In this document: positions 46,083 through 59,400 of the stretch, one piece after another
Layout: every line of letters begins with the position of its first letter
Numbering within the stretch: the stretch's first letter is position 1
Assembly (NCBI RefSeq): GCF_000090795.2
Contig: NW_003546289.1
Span: 173,481 to 237,480, forward strand
Length of the DNA: 64,000 nucleotides
Reading direction: 5' to 3'
Source: Amphimedon queenslandica
Taxonomy: Eukaryota > Porifera > Demospongiae > Haplosclerida > Niphatidae
Notes under the pieces: model-generated
Seen by the model: the letters and a program-made list of their open reading frames with translations, nothing else
Told to the model about the DNA's origin: nothing
The model's database searches: none
Translations under genes and position numbers: made by a program

Positions 46083-48140
46083 TTAATAAACAACAAGTCG
46101 GTCATTAATACGATCACAGACATACAAAACTCCATCTTTATCAAATGCTAATCCAATAGGACAAAAAAATTGATGAATACTACTACTAAAAATTCCAAAC
46201 CTACTAACAGAAATACCTTCCCTAGTGAAGACCGCAATACAAGGATTGCCCAATTCACTAACATACACTAGACCAGTAGCTGCAGTGTCTATTGTTATAC
46301 CATATGGACTATTAAGCTGTCCTGCATTAGATCCATACGTACAAAACTGGCCCACAAACTTTCCATTCTGAGAGAACTTTTGAATGCGATGATTATCATA
46401 ATCAGTAACATAGACTATTCCTTGACTGTCAATAGCAATGTCACGTGGTGACTGAAACTGTCCATTGGCTGCACCTTTACAACCAAATGAATGAAAGAAA
46501 GTTAAATCAGGATTCAAGATTTGTACACGATGATTTCCATAATCTGCAATGTAAGCTTGTCCTGTTATATGGGAAATGGCTATGCCACCAGGAAACTTGA
46601 ACTGAAGTGGTTTGCTGCCCTCCTTACCAACTGATGCTACACAATATCCATCCATGCTTATCTTTTGGATTTTGTGATCATCAGATACAAGAATGAAGTT
46701 ATCTGGAGTAATGGCTATACCACAAGGATGAGTAAACTTAACGGTTCCATTTCCTCCTTTCCCTCCTAATGATTTGACTTTCCTTCCTTTTTTGTCAAGC
46801 AATGTTACACAGTTACCATTAGTCTCAGTTACTATAACATGATTATCATCATTTACAGCAAGTCCCCAGGGACGGTTAAGTTCAGTTATTGTACATATTG
46901 GAGTGATGTTATCAAGGTAAGGATTGAAAGGGATGACTAATGAGGTATCTTCAAGTTGTACATCATATACTTGTACTTTTATTGTATGAGTGCCACTGGT
47001 TGAAGGGTTACACTGTATGCTATACACTCCAGGATCAGTACTAGTAGTAGTGATTGTAGTATAAATGGATTGATCACCTTTACCAACTGGAACTAAAATA
47101 CATCTGAGAGAAGCCAGGGGAACAGTCAAAAGAGTTGAATCTGGTGCTTCAATTGATAATGAAAATGAAACTGTTTTGTTTGAAGGTGTAATATGATTAA
47201 TGTTCCTCACCCTACACTGCTTTAGTGGCACAAGATCTCCAATGTGATTTAATGAGTTGACATAGATATCTTTACTTAGTACAAAATCAGCTTTTTCTTT
47301 TGGATGCAACTTCTCTAGATTGATCTGAGCAGTAACTTCACTCACACGCTCCATCATCTGTTTCTTAGACTTCAGGACTTGTTCAGGACTGTCAGTCTTT
47401 AGACTCTGTTTCACAAAGTCTTCAACATCCTCAAGAAGGCTCAAACTCATTTCTGCTGATTTAATTTGCTCTGACAGCCTTGTGAGTTTAGCATTGGTGA
47501 CCCTTTTTGCTTGCTCAGTCAGTTTCCATTCTGACTGATGAAGAACAATAATTATTTCTTCTACCATATTATGTATTTCTCCTAAAACTCTTTCTCCTCT
47601 CTCTCTGATCTCACCTTCTCTAACTGCTAGTGCCGAAAGGGCTTTCTTGAGTGCTTCCATCTTTCCCTCGACTGGTGACAGACATTCTCTCAACCTTTGA
47701 CAGTGTTTAGCATAGCTGTCAATGATTAAGTTGTGTTCATGATGTTTGTGATGACGAACTGAGCAATGGGAACAGATAACTGTATCACATGTTTCACAAA
47801 AGAGCTCTAAAGGTTTTCCATGATCGCTACAAGTGTATGAGGCCTCATCGGCTGTTTTTTTTGTCAGAATGTACATTTCTTCAAGGTTGTTGAGAAGGAA
47901 TGCTACTGGAAAAGCTCGTGCTCCTTCTTCTGGTAACACTGTACAATGACGACAAGTGGGACAAGAGAGGTAATAGGTTTCATTCTTCTTTTCCAGAGGT
48001 AATCCCTCCAGACAGTGCTGACAGAATGAATGTAGACAAGGTAAAGCCTTAGGATTGGTATAGTGATCAAGACACACAGGACAAGTGAGCTGTTCCTCCA
48101 GTTTGAGGAGACCAGGAGAAGATGATGGTTTGGTTGCCAT
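46083..48140 (-). CDS. TRIM-NHL protein (RING, B-box, coiled coil, filamin-like, NHL)
   Basis: A single exon of 685 residues from ATG 48140 (MATKPSSSPGLLK). The RING finger starts at CPVCLDHYTNPKALPCLHSF (residue 20 on) and ends with SCPTCR. A B-box 2 is at about 107-145 (CSDHGKPLELFCETCDTVIC). A coiled coil spans about 150-280, a filamin/Ig-like domain about 335-425, and NHL repeats about 435 to the end, with blades such as NRPWGLAVNDDNHVIVTETN and FKFPGGIAISHITGQAYIAD. The architecture is that of TRIM2/TRIM3/TRIM71: E3 ubiquitin ligases, some of which also bind RNA through NHL. The frame stays open upstream to an ATG at 48260, which would add 40 mostly hydrophobic residues. I prefer 48140 because TRIM proteins start just before the RING. 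Confidence 0.93.
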   Translation of the reverse strand: MATKPSSSPGLLKLEEQLTCPVCLDHYTNPKALPCLHSFCQHCLEGLPLEKKNETYYLSCPTCRHCTVLPEEGARAFPVAFLLNNLEEMYILTKKTADEASYTCSDHGKPLELFCETCDTVICSHCSVRHHKHHEHNLIIDSYAKHCQRLRECLSPVEGKMEALKKALSALAVREGEIRERGERVLGEIHNMVEEIIIVLHQSEWKLTEQAKRVTNAKLTRLSEQIKSAEMSLSLLEDVEDFVKQSLKTDSPEQVLKSKKQMMERVSEVTAQINLEKLHPKEKADFVLSKDIYVNSLNHIGDLVPLKQCRVRNINHITPSNKTVSFSLSIEAPDSTLLTVPLASLRCILVPVGKGDQSIYTTITTTSTDPGVYSIQCNPSTSGTHTIKVQVYDVQLEDTSLVIPFNPYLDNITPICTITELNRPWGLAVNDDNHVIVTETNGNCVTLLDKKGRKVKSLGGKGGNGTVKFTHPCGIAITPDNFILVSDDHKIQKISMDGYCVASVGKEGSKPLQFKFPGGIAISHITGQAYIADYGNHRVQILNPDLTFFHSFGCKGAANGQFQSPRDIAIDSQGIVYVTDYDNHRIQKFSQNGKFVGQFCTYGSNAGQLNSPYGITIDTAATGLVYVSELGNPCIAVFTREGISVSRFGIFSSSIHQFFCPIGLAFDKDGVLYVCDRINDRLVVY

Positions 48141-50445
48141 TTTATGAGAAGGACAAAACAGTGTATATGCAAGAACAAAAATCAGAAGATAGTGCAAGAA
48201 TAAACGAAAGAGGATGAATCGAAGTGGATGCAGCAGAAAGACGAGACAGAGATGGAGCAAATGAGTGATGATGAGAGTCCTAATGTAGCAACAAAAAATG
48301 AAAAAGGCAGGAAAAGAAGCTTCAGAGAGAACAAAAAGTGGGTGATACCTTAAATATATTCAAAGGTATTAAGTTATGATAGTATATAATGAATCCTGGC
48401 TTTACCATAGAAACAAGTGGGAAACATGAATTTATAAAATTCATAATAAACAACTTATTATTATGATGCATATAATTCCAAAAATACATAGTTACATGTA
48501 CATTTCACATGTATACAAAATTATTATTAATGAGATGTTAAAAATTAAAATATCTAATGGCTATCACATTAAAATAGTTCAAATAATAAACAAGTTAAAG
48601 TTATAATTTGAAAAAATACATGATAAATGTATGCTGGTAGCACCACTGAAATACCATATAGCACAACCTATTATGTATATGTATAACCACTTACATGTAC
48701 TTAACCAGTAACCATGCATGCATACTTGCTATTCAAAAATTATCGTTATAAGAATTAATACATTTTCTATAGTGATATACATGTATGTTGTGCTGTCACT
48801 GAGAAAATTTTAAAAACTCAGCTCTACCAACACATAAATTAATGATAATGTTGTTGTTATCATAATGTTTGTTATTTCACATTTTTAAAAGAAAATTTGC
48901 AAGCAACTTGAATTTACATGCATGTGCTACATACTGTAGTACTACATACAAGTGTGAAAAACACACTGACAACACTTTATCAAACTACAGGTGCTTGCTT
49001 CTCAGATATAACTTAATTTGCAGTACACTGAATGCAATCTAGACAAATCATATTTCTAAATAATTATTGCTATTTTATCTATTTACCTAATAATTGATAA
49101 GTATATTTTTCTAATAACTTTTCCATTAACTAATACACTATAGAACTAGGATTAACAAGTACTATCAACTGGTGATGAGATTCTGAAGAAACAAGGAAAG
49201 AGGGAGGGAAGGGGAGAGAAATAGCATTAACATGCACTTGTACATGTACTTTTGTATTAATTAAAAGTAAAAATCCTATTTTGATCAAAATCAGAAAATG
49301 CATAAAAGAGGTGAATCCTCTCATAACAACTTTTTATAAATTGTTGCGAAAGACCCTGTACTACCATAAGGAGACAATTATTAGTGCATACTTATTTTAG
49401 TGATTTTCATGACACTGACATTTGGCTGGTATTTAATTTAGCATTTTAATCATTTAATATTAATGACTATTACTAATTTAATTATAGATTAAAGTTAGCA
49501 TGAACTTAAGTTAGCAATATTTTTAGAAAATTGCTCAAATTTGCTAAATTGAATACCCCAAAACAATTGTCTCCTAACAGTAACATGGCAAAATCTTAAA
49601 AACTAATTTTTCAAAGTTTCAAAGCAAAGCATGTACCATAATGAGTATTTGCTCAATTCATAAACACCTGTTTAGTTCTTAATAAGCAAAAAATTATGTA
49701 AAATAAAAATAAAAGCTAGCAAGTGGATTTGTATGGAAATAGGTGACAAACAATTTGTACATGTATATGTAACACACATCACAAATTCTTGAAGGGACTA
49801 GGACTGCTAGTCCCATCATACACTTTTGATACAAATTTCCAAATTTACATGTAAATTGTCTAGCTGATATCTTCCAGACACCTATAGATGCGAGGACATG
49901 CACACCTTTAGTGTCTCGTTTACTTGTGTCTTAAGCCCAACTTACACCATGCAACATTTGTTGCAAGCAAAAGAGGTCATATAGGATTTAGTGTCAATTT
50001 CCAGAATCATTATGTACATTTGCTACTATCAAGAGCTACATTGTATTGCTAATATACATGCAAAATCTTCATTATATTATCATTAACACTGAAATTTAAT
50101 TGATTAATTACCATTCATTTCTTTGGTAAGATTGCACCATGGACTAAAATGTTATCATTCTGACTGATGGAAGTGGGACTGTGTATCAGTACTGAACTAC
50201 AAAACTACAAGTTAGAATCTCACACTTCATTCATAAACTTACACTACAAAGCCAGGGGCCTATTTGAGATAGATACATTTGTTTCATTATGCCAAAGTGA
50301 TAATTTTCTCTTACTAGAGACAAAAATAATTACTACACAAAATTTAATAACAACAACCATGATGTTGGATGAAAAAATTAGTAGCTTGGCTTTTAAAAGT
50401 AGGCGTGGTATAGTTGAATAAGCCATCACGTGATTCAAATTAAAG
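48141..50445. other. Intergenic between divergent TRIM-NHL and ACTR10
   Basis: About 2.3 kb, AT-rich, with scattered ACATGTA motifs (about 48490, 48780, 49240). Only short chance frames are present. A CACGTG E-box sits at about 50427, 20 bp before the ACTR10 start codon. No RNA gene or transposon is recognised. Confidence 0.55.
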
Positions 50446-53400
50446 ATGTCTGCTCGTGTGACAAGAACTGTAAGTTCTCCAGCAGGTCGTTCTTTAGCTT
50501 CGAGTCGTGTAAGGGGAAATCTTGTTCCTCAAGATAAAGGAGCTATTGTACTCGACATTGGGCATGTTCATACAAAGTAAGTGTGACCACAAAATGGGGC
50601 CCTGGAATGATAATTGTAATTGATCATATTCAGTACTAACATATATTATGCATATCATATAGTGGAACCTGCTTGTAACGGTCACCATTGGGAACTGGTC
50701 CTTTGGCTGTTATATAGGGGTGGTCTTTATTAAGGGGTTTCAGTTTAAGGTGTCTAACTTAAGAGATATTTAACTGTGTTGCCTTCTTAAGTATCTTATT
50801 TATTTATTTAACTTTACATTTCAACATAAAATAGACAGGGAGAAAGAATAAACCTTGATTCATTCCTCAGGTTAAGATCCTGCAGGTAGTATGTAAGATG
50901 TAGCAGGGAAAATAAGTGAAGTACAGCCAGAAGAAAGGGCATGCTCAAGTTTTGAGCCATTTTATTTAGATGGGTGGGGCTACACGTGACATTAAATGAT
51001 GAAAACATCCGGTCTAAGTGATGGGTGTGGCCACATGGCTGTTAAAGAGAAGTTTTTCTCAACGCTTTATGCTGTGTTGGGGACGTTTTGAGGGCTCGTT
51101 ATACGCAATAGAGAGATGGTCGTTCTTTANNNNNNNNNNNNNNNNNNNNNNNNNNNNNNNNNNNNNNNNNNNNNNNNNNNNNNNNNNNNNNNNNNNNNNN
51201 NNNNNNNNNNNNNNNNNNNNNNNNNNNNNNNNNNNNNNNNNNNNNNNNNNNNNNNNNNNNNNNNNNNNNNNNNNNNNNNNNNNNNNNNNNNNNNNNNNNN
51301 NNNNNNNNNNNNNNNNNNNNNNNNNNNNNNNNNNNNNNNNNNNNNNNNNNNNNNNNNNNNNNNNNNNNNNNNNNNNNNNNNNNNNNNNNNNNNNNNNNNN
51401 NNNNNNNNNNNNNNNNNNNNNNNNNNNNNNNNNNNNNNNNNNNNNNNNNNNNNNNNNNNNNNNNNNNNNNNNNNNNNNNNNNNNNNNNNNNNNNNNNNNN
51501 NNNNNNNNNNNNNNNNNNNNNNNNNNNNNNNNNNNNNNNNNNNNNNNNNNNNNNNNNNNNNNNNNNNNNNNNNNNNNNNNNNNNNNNNNNNNNNNNNNNN
51601 NNNNNNNNNNNNNNNNNNNNNNNNNNNNNNNNNNNNNNNNNNNNNNNNNNNNNNNNNNNNNNNNNNNNNNNNNNNNNNNNNNNNNNNNNNNNNNNNNNNN
51701 NNNNNNNNTTTTTACTTGCTCTTGTAAGTGCTAGGCTGTGCATTACTAGTTGCTGGGCTTATTGAAGCAGTTCTGATATAGCCAAGGCTTAATTGACTAG
51801 GACAACCACTAATAAAATGGTGTGAACATACCCAAGTATACTCAGTGGTATTTGCTGGTCTTTATGCCAGACCTATTTATGGCAGCAAGCCATTCTCTTT
51901 GCCTTCTAGATTCAGTCTCAGGTCCTTGGTGTTTGAAGATCCCTGGCAAACAATAAAAAGACTTGTTTGTGTCTTTGTCCCAACGGTTTGAGGCTTTGAG
52001 CAACCTACAACAGCACAGAAGTTCACCATGTTGTACTCCAAGATGGCCGCCACATCAATTTGCCACGCCCGACCACACCCTTCTGCAAAGGGTCTATACA
52101 CTTTATGATTAGTTCAATATGACCCTCCAAATTACAGCAGATACAACTGCATTTTGAATATTGTGTTGGCATCATGTGTGCTAAATAAACCATGCATGGA
52201 AAATAACTAGTGCTTCATGCAATGTTCAAAGTTAAACCATGGATACTGGAGCAGGGAAAGGGATTGGAAATGCCTTATTATTGGAGTGGGGACGGGCATT
52301 ATGCAGTGAAGCCGCCAAAGCTTGATTAATTTTGTTATTTTTAACCCTCTTGTATCTAAGCAAAACCAAACTGTACAAGTCTTGTTGCTTCTTTGAAGCA
52401 TTTTTAGAGTTTCCTAAATATTAAATACACAAAAACTGCACAAGAGTTTCTTCTTGTCTTCATTTAATTATTAACGAGTAAAAGAAAGATGTAAATCAAC
52501 TCCAGTAGTTGAGGAATTGGCTGAGAAATTTGGAAAATCCTTGTCATCAACAGGAGCCAATTCCTACCCATGGTTATGATCTATTAAAGTAAAAGACACA
52601 TGTATGTAACAATATAGAAAATGAAGTGGTTGTAGTAGCAAAAGATACACTTAGTACTCTAGAGGTACACAAAGGTACCCTACTGCGCAAACTAAAAAAT
52701 AGCTGTAAAGGAAATATGCTATATACATGTACATGTAGTTCACTTAGACTAAAACTGTAAAACCATTCACCAACATGTTTCTCAAAACATGATTATAATA
52801 ACTAGTTTTGAAAAAGTACCAGTAGGAGATAAAGGTGCACATAAACACTAATTAGGCACAGGTTTTCAAAATATAGGAAAGATCATGCAGTATCCATCAG
52901 CTATTTTTGTTTATTATGTTAAGTAAGAATGAGTCTGACACTTACAAATTGAATTCAGAAAGAAGAAGCAAGTCTTGTAGAGCAAAAGAAAATGCCAGTA
53001 GAGAAGAAGTCTGGACCAGATAATTAACCACGCCTACTTCATGTCATAAAAAATCCTGTCCCCAGCAATATTAAGGCATTTCCAATCCCTTTCCCTGCTC
53101 CAGCGTCCATAGTCAAATGGGAGAGGAATCTGCTGTATTAAAATAAAGTGGTGATTAAAATGTTGATGCTTTTTGAGTGTAGCTCGTTTGACCCTGGTTT
53201 AAACATTAAATTGACTTTTCCCTTTTTCCACTTTTGATATGCTTGTGAAGACTTAAAGGACTCCTTTTATGCATGTACATGTATATTAGACCTCTAGATC
53301 TGTGAATGACAAAACTCACAGATATTATTATTTTTTGAGATGATCCACTTACATACACGTACGTGTAACTTTACACATATGCTTTATTGAGCCTGGATTG

Positions 53401-56400
53401 TTTCACTATGGAAGGGAAATATATGTCATGATGTGCATGTAGGACTCAATAAATCAAGAATTTTTGTTAAAATTAATTATTTAGCATGCTTTAAAAGACC
53501 TTTTTGTGCTCATTTGAGTTAAGCCATTATTGTTTTCTTCACTTTTGCCATTTATTCTGTCATTTGGTTTCAAGTCAGTATGCATGCAACTATACGTACA
53601 TGCACATGCATGCATCTACTTGTACATGTACATCCACATACATGTAGAAGTTTCCTCTCTCCTCTATTGCCTACATCTATGCAAAAAAAGTCCTAGGCTT
53701 TTCTTGTTTTTGACCATTTTGTTCTAGTATTACATACCTGATCAAACATGCATATACATGTACAATGTATGTGTATGTGATATGTTAGGTTATTGTCTTT
53801 TGTTCCTTTCAATGTTAAAGTTTTACTTGTATTTTTTGTTATTTTGTAGGTTAGGTGTTTCTGGGGAGCCAGCTCCTCGTTATATTGTCAAAAGTGAAGT
53901 TTTAATGAAACCTTATGGTGAAGTTAGTTAATCTATTTTTTTATTTAAGCTGAGTTTAAGATTTCTTAGATTCTCAATGTATGGGACGATAAGTATATTA
54001 ATAGAGAAGAATTGTATCTTATATTGTGTCGATTTCTTCATAAAGTTTTTCTTGAGTAAGTGAAGTAAAATTGGCAAATATGCATGTTGCGTGTACATGC
54101 ATGTACAATTGTACATTGTACTTGTACATGTATACATTGTACTTGTACATGTATACATTGTACTTGTACGTGCATTAAATGTAATGTGTGTACTGTACCC
54201 TAATTTTACAGTGTCAAAATGACCTAAGTTTTAATTGCCTTTCCTTTTTGTGATATAAGTATATCGTAGTTCAAAGCAATATTTATTATGTCCAAAAGCA
54301 CCATTGAATTAGCTTTGAAGTTTGTAAGGTTCTCTTTAGACAAAGTTATTTGCTTATGCTGTGTACATGTACATGGTACATGTGAGTCTTCATCTACCAA
54401 GGTTGCTAAGATCCTACAAGCACTTCCTGAGATTGGATTATTATTGAAATGGGTATTTTTGTGTTTTTTATTTGTTGAAAACTGAGAATAAAGTATTTAA
54501 TTAATGTGACTATACATGTACATGTATATGCCCTAACGCAGCTGTACATGTATGATGTACATCTACATGACTGCATGCATGTATGTGTTGTGGGATAGGT
54601 GATGAGTAAACAATTTAGCCAGTGTTGGAATTTCATCGTGTGACCATATAAGCACAATAGAAATTTACATGTACTTTTGATACCAACAGTTTTTACATTA
54701 AAAAGTGGGAAGAAGGAAAAGAATAATTTAAGGAGGGACCCCTTTGAATGCACTGAAAAACTTTAGTATTCATTCTAGTAGCTAAGTGCATCTGGTTGCC
54801 AAGTACATTTTCTTCATTTACACCTTGATTAAAGTGGTGTATATGTACATGTACATGTAGTTGCATGTGTAGTGGCAATTACATGTACTGCAATATTTGT
54901 TCCTGTACAGAGTTAATATTTGCGATGTTAAATTTTGACAATTTTTGGGAAATATTAAATTCACTGTCTTTTAATTTTACATTTCCTTTTTAAAGCCATT
55001 AAGATGTGTTGAAATAAAGAATTTTGTTGGGTTGAATTTTCATAAAATAGTGTTGACGCAAAAATAGTGAAAATTACTCCCCATTAAATTTGGTACCCGA
55101 CAAAAAGTTTGGTTACTATAAATCAAGAAATTAATGCAGTAGAAAATTTTGTGTTTTTAAATTGTGCTTTGATTTACATTTAATTTTGTGCAATAAGACT
55201 GTGATGGGGCAATAATTTTAATTTTTCTGAATTAGAATTTCTCAAAAAATAGATCATGCAAGAATTTTCAAATAGGCATTATTTTAATTTAATTGAGTCT
55301 GATAGTCCATAAAATTGTGATTTTGTAGATGTAAAATGAAATGAAATGCAAATTTTGTTGAAGATGTACATGTACATGCATGTGCATTGTAGTAGAAATA
55401 GTGATCATTTAATGTGTAATGATTTGATTCTGTAATTGTTTGAAATTGTGATTTTAGTTATCGTTATCCTTTCTAGATACCTGATTATTAATCCTCGAGA
55501 GTATAGGATTGTCATTATTGAATCAATTGTGTCACCATTAAATTTCAGAAACACATTAGCAAAGGCTCTATTTATTCATTTTTCTGTAGGTACAGTACAT
55601 GTGTAATAATTTACTCACAGTGATGTTTTATGTTTTATTGTTAGGTCCCCCATGTTTGTTTTTTACCTCATCCATCAGCTTGTTTGTTCAGTTTGGGAAG
55701 TTCAACAGCTTTGCTCATTGATATTGGGTTGAAAGAAACATCAATAGTTCCAGTGAGTTGTGTCATATTTTTAAATTTACTAAGTCTCTTCAAATGGCTT
55801 TGATTGTGATTCACTTCATTAATTTGGTTATGTTTGCCTTACATGTACATTTACTGGACCTGTATGCTTTGTATGTGCAGTGCATATATACACATGTATG
55901 CTGTATTCTTAAGTAACTTTGCGGCTTACATTGTATTTGCATATTGAGTAGAAAGTGATGAATACTGCTATATTAAATGTGGTTTTATGATGTATACAAT
56001 AGTGCTTGGGAATTATTAAGAGTGGCGAAGTTTGTTTTTTTGGCATAGAAGTTCAATGTACTTTGCACCCTAGGCCATTCTTACTTTCATATGAATTGAT
56101 TTTATCTAATCTTTACAATTTAGTATGCACTTTTCCTTATAAAATGAATAAGCTTTCACAAACCGTAGATCAGGAAATCCGGTAAAATTAAAATCACAGT
56201 GAAAATTTCCAGATAGATGGTATATCATACACAATGTGCAATGCATGTATATGTACATGTGTAATTTGCACTAATTTTAATCTGTTCAATAATACATTTT
56301 ATGCAGGTGTTTGAAGGTGTGTCGTTAATTAGAAGTATTATGCAAACAACTACGTCAACAAGTTCACTTCACAGGTTTGCCAAGAATCAACTTTGTGTTT

Positions 56401-59400
56401 TAAGTCTTGAGATTTGAAGTAAATGGACATGTACATCTCCCTTAGTGTTACATGTAAAGTGCATTTGGGGAGCTTAATAATTTTTTCAAGATTGAAAAAA
56501 TCATATTCAGATTAAATTTGAGCAAAGCAAATTTGCATGCATGCAGATTTGCAGAGTTTACTTGAGTTAGGTTCTATTATTACATATACATACATGTATA
56601 ATAATTACATGTACTTTTCCCATTGTACTCCATAGTAAATTGACTCTGAAATTGACTCTGAAATGGCATTATAGTTTTGCACATAAATTAACGACATCTA
56701 CTGTATTTCTACTGAAAGAATGAATATACATGTACTGATGTACATTTGTGTAGTATTAATTAAGTGGCCTATTGTTGCATGTTATTGTTAATGGTTGCAT
56801 GTCCAGTCATTTTAGCTTTTAATGTACATTTTTACTTATACATGTAGTTCACTTCAATTGTTGTTACATGAGCATTGCCAAGTAAAAAACATTGCAAACG
56901 GAGACATTCATCCTTTGTCAGATAATAAAGGTCAGTTCAATTATTTTAGTGTTTATTTTCATTTGATACATGTACATGCATGTACACTTCTACAGGCATA
57001 CACTGTAGTGTGCATGTACATGTATAATCTGATAGTGTAAGTCTTGCATGGACATATTAGTAACGCGGTAGCGTTACTAAGTAGGATTCACCGCCAAACA
57101 AAATGGCTGCCACGACTTTTTGTATACATTTACAAATGTAGTTATAGCCTACTCGTTTTCCACATTGGATTTGGATCAACTAGTTTCAACCTTTTCAATT
57201 TTTTGGCTTTCTGTCTTCTCTTTCTCTTTAATTTCTTTTTACCTGACCTTTACCTTTGAGTGCCTCTACTGAGCATGCACATTTGGCTCGTACCTTTGAT
57301 ATGCATAATTTAATTCACATATAACGTTATAACGTTATAACGTTTTATGTACATGTACATGTTCATGGTATTTTATGTACATGTAATTGTGTGTTTAATG
57401 TCCAAGTGTTCCACAGGTGGTGTTGTGTACAATGTAGTATTGTACATGTACATGCAGTTACAGTAGTTATGTGTTTTATTCTTTTTAGATCTGGAGTTGA
57501 CTTCATCTACCTTGAGTAACATTATAAGTAAGTACACTGTATGTGTAGATTGTTTATGTTTCATTATGCTGTCATTTTTATGAATGCCTTTATTCTGACT
57601 GTTTTCCTACACTCTTTGATACATTGTACATGTACATGTACATGCATATTTACTGCTTTTGGCTGGTACATTATGCACGGATTTTTGATATCACCAAGTG
57701 ACACCAAATGTATATTAAAGAAGCATATGCATTAGGGCTGAAACGAATAGTGAGATATTCGAGTATTCGTTCGTTAAAGCAATATTCGAATAGTTTTTTT
57801 TACTATTCGAACTATTCGCCTAATAAAATTATTAATGGTTATTGCAATAATTAACGACCACGCCCACTGCATGTCACCTGCACCAGCTGCTTTCTTAGTC
57901 TGTTTCTTGGTCTGTTTACTTACCAACTTACTAAATACTGCTGCTGTGGCCAGGGAAAGTGGTTCTCAATCTCTAAGAAGCCCTGTTTGGCACCATTTTG
58001 AAAAGTTTAACACCAAAAAGGTACTGTAGTTTATAATCATTCAGCAATAACAGTTCAATTGTTCGAATATTCGTTCGTTTAGCATGCCAATTATTCGAAT
58101 AGTGGAAAATACTATTCGTTTCAGCCCTAGTATGCATGTGTTTTGCTAAGTGGCTACTGTCCCCAAAGCAGTGCATGATTGCATATTAAAGCAAACTCAG
58201 TAATTGTTGTATTGGTTTAGAAATGCAGCTTATATTTGTGTGCATACATGTATTGTACATGTACATGTATGTACATGTGTACATGTACAGGAGCGCAATT
58301 GACTCTACCATGTACTTGTAGATGTACAATGCCTACTTAATGTAAGTGATATTTTCTTTGTAGTGCAAACATGTTTTGTTCGGTCACTTGATTTTGGTGA
58401 TGCTACACCTCCTGATGTATGTTTTCCTATTAATGCTCAGTTCAGTCTCATCATAAGTGGACTAGTTAGGTAAATACATTATTTGGCTGTAAAAGTTTCT
58501 AGTGATTGTTCAATCAGTACTTTTTTATATCTTGATATATTATAATGATTACTGTATAATTGGAAAGTTTCAAGTGATTATATGCACAAAAGCTTGGCTG
58601 AGACTGTGTACATGTACAAGATATAAGTTAAATTTACAAAAAAGAATTTTATTTTACTCCCACTAAAGTTTTGCTTGCCTGTTTTTGTACAAATGAGGTA
58701 CATGTACACGTATCTGCCTTTCATTAAGTCGGTTCATCTTTTTTTGTTACCTGCAAGAAATATACGTGATACATGCATGTACAAATACAGTACTGTGATC
58801 TAAGTTTTGCCATTGAATTTGTATTTTTAAGGTGCCATGTTGCAGACATTCTTTTTGAAGGCTGTGATGGGGATGTGTCCTTGCCCATCAGTTTAGTGGA
58901 ATCATTGCTGCTGGTATGCTATTTTTGTTTGCTGTACCATGAACAATGACATACTTATATGTCCTTCTATGTATACAGTGTCCCATTGATTGCAGATCTC
59001 AATTGTGTGAAAATATAGTTGTTGTAGGAGGAAGTGCATCATTACCAGGATTGAAGTAACTCATTGAAACTGTGTGATTGTATTTTATTTCTTTTCTATG
59101 TTCATGTACATGTAGCTACAGATTATTGGAAGAGATAAGACTCTTGTGTGGCAATAGCCGGTATCAATGTTTGGATGCCTTAAAGTTCAAATTTCATGAA
59201 CTTCATTCACATCCAAACTATACAGCCTGGCAAGGAGGTATAGTTTCAAATTTTTGTGGCCTTTTTACTTTAATTTATTGCAGCATCAATTATTGGTGCT
59301 GTAGAATCTGCTATTCTTGAACGATCTATTACAAAAGAAGATTTTAAACTTTTAGATTACCACTTGCCAGATTGGATGTCATGCAATAGTCAAAACTGGG

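Noticed and set aside
51018-51743. Long frames across the assembly gap
   Set aside because: They consist of undetermined bases.
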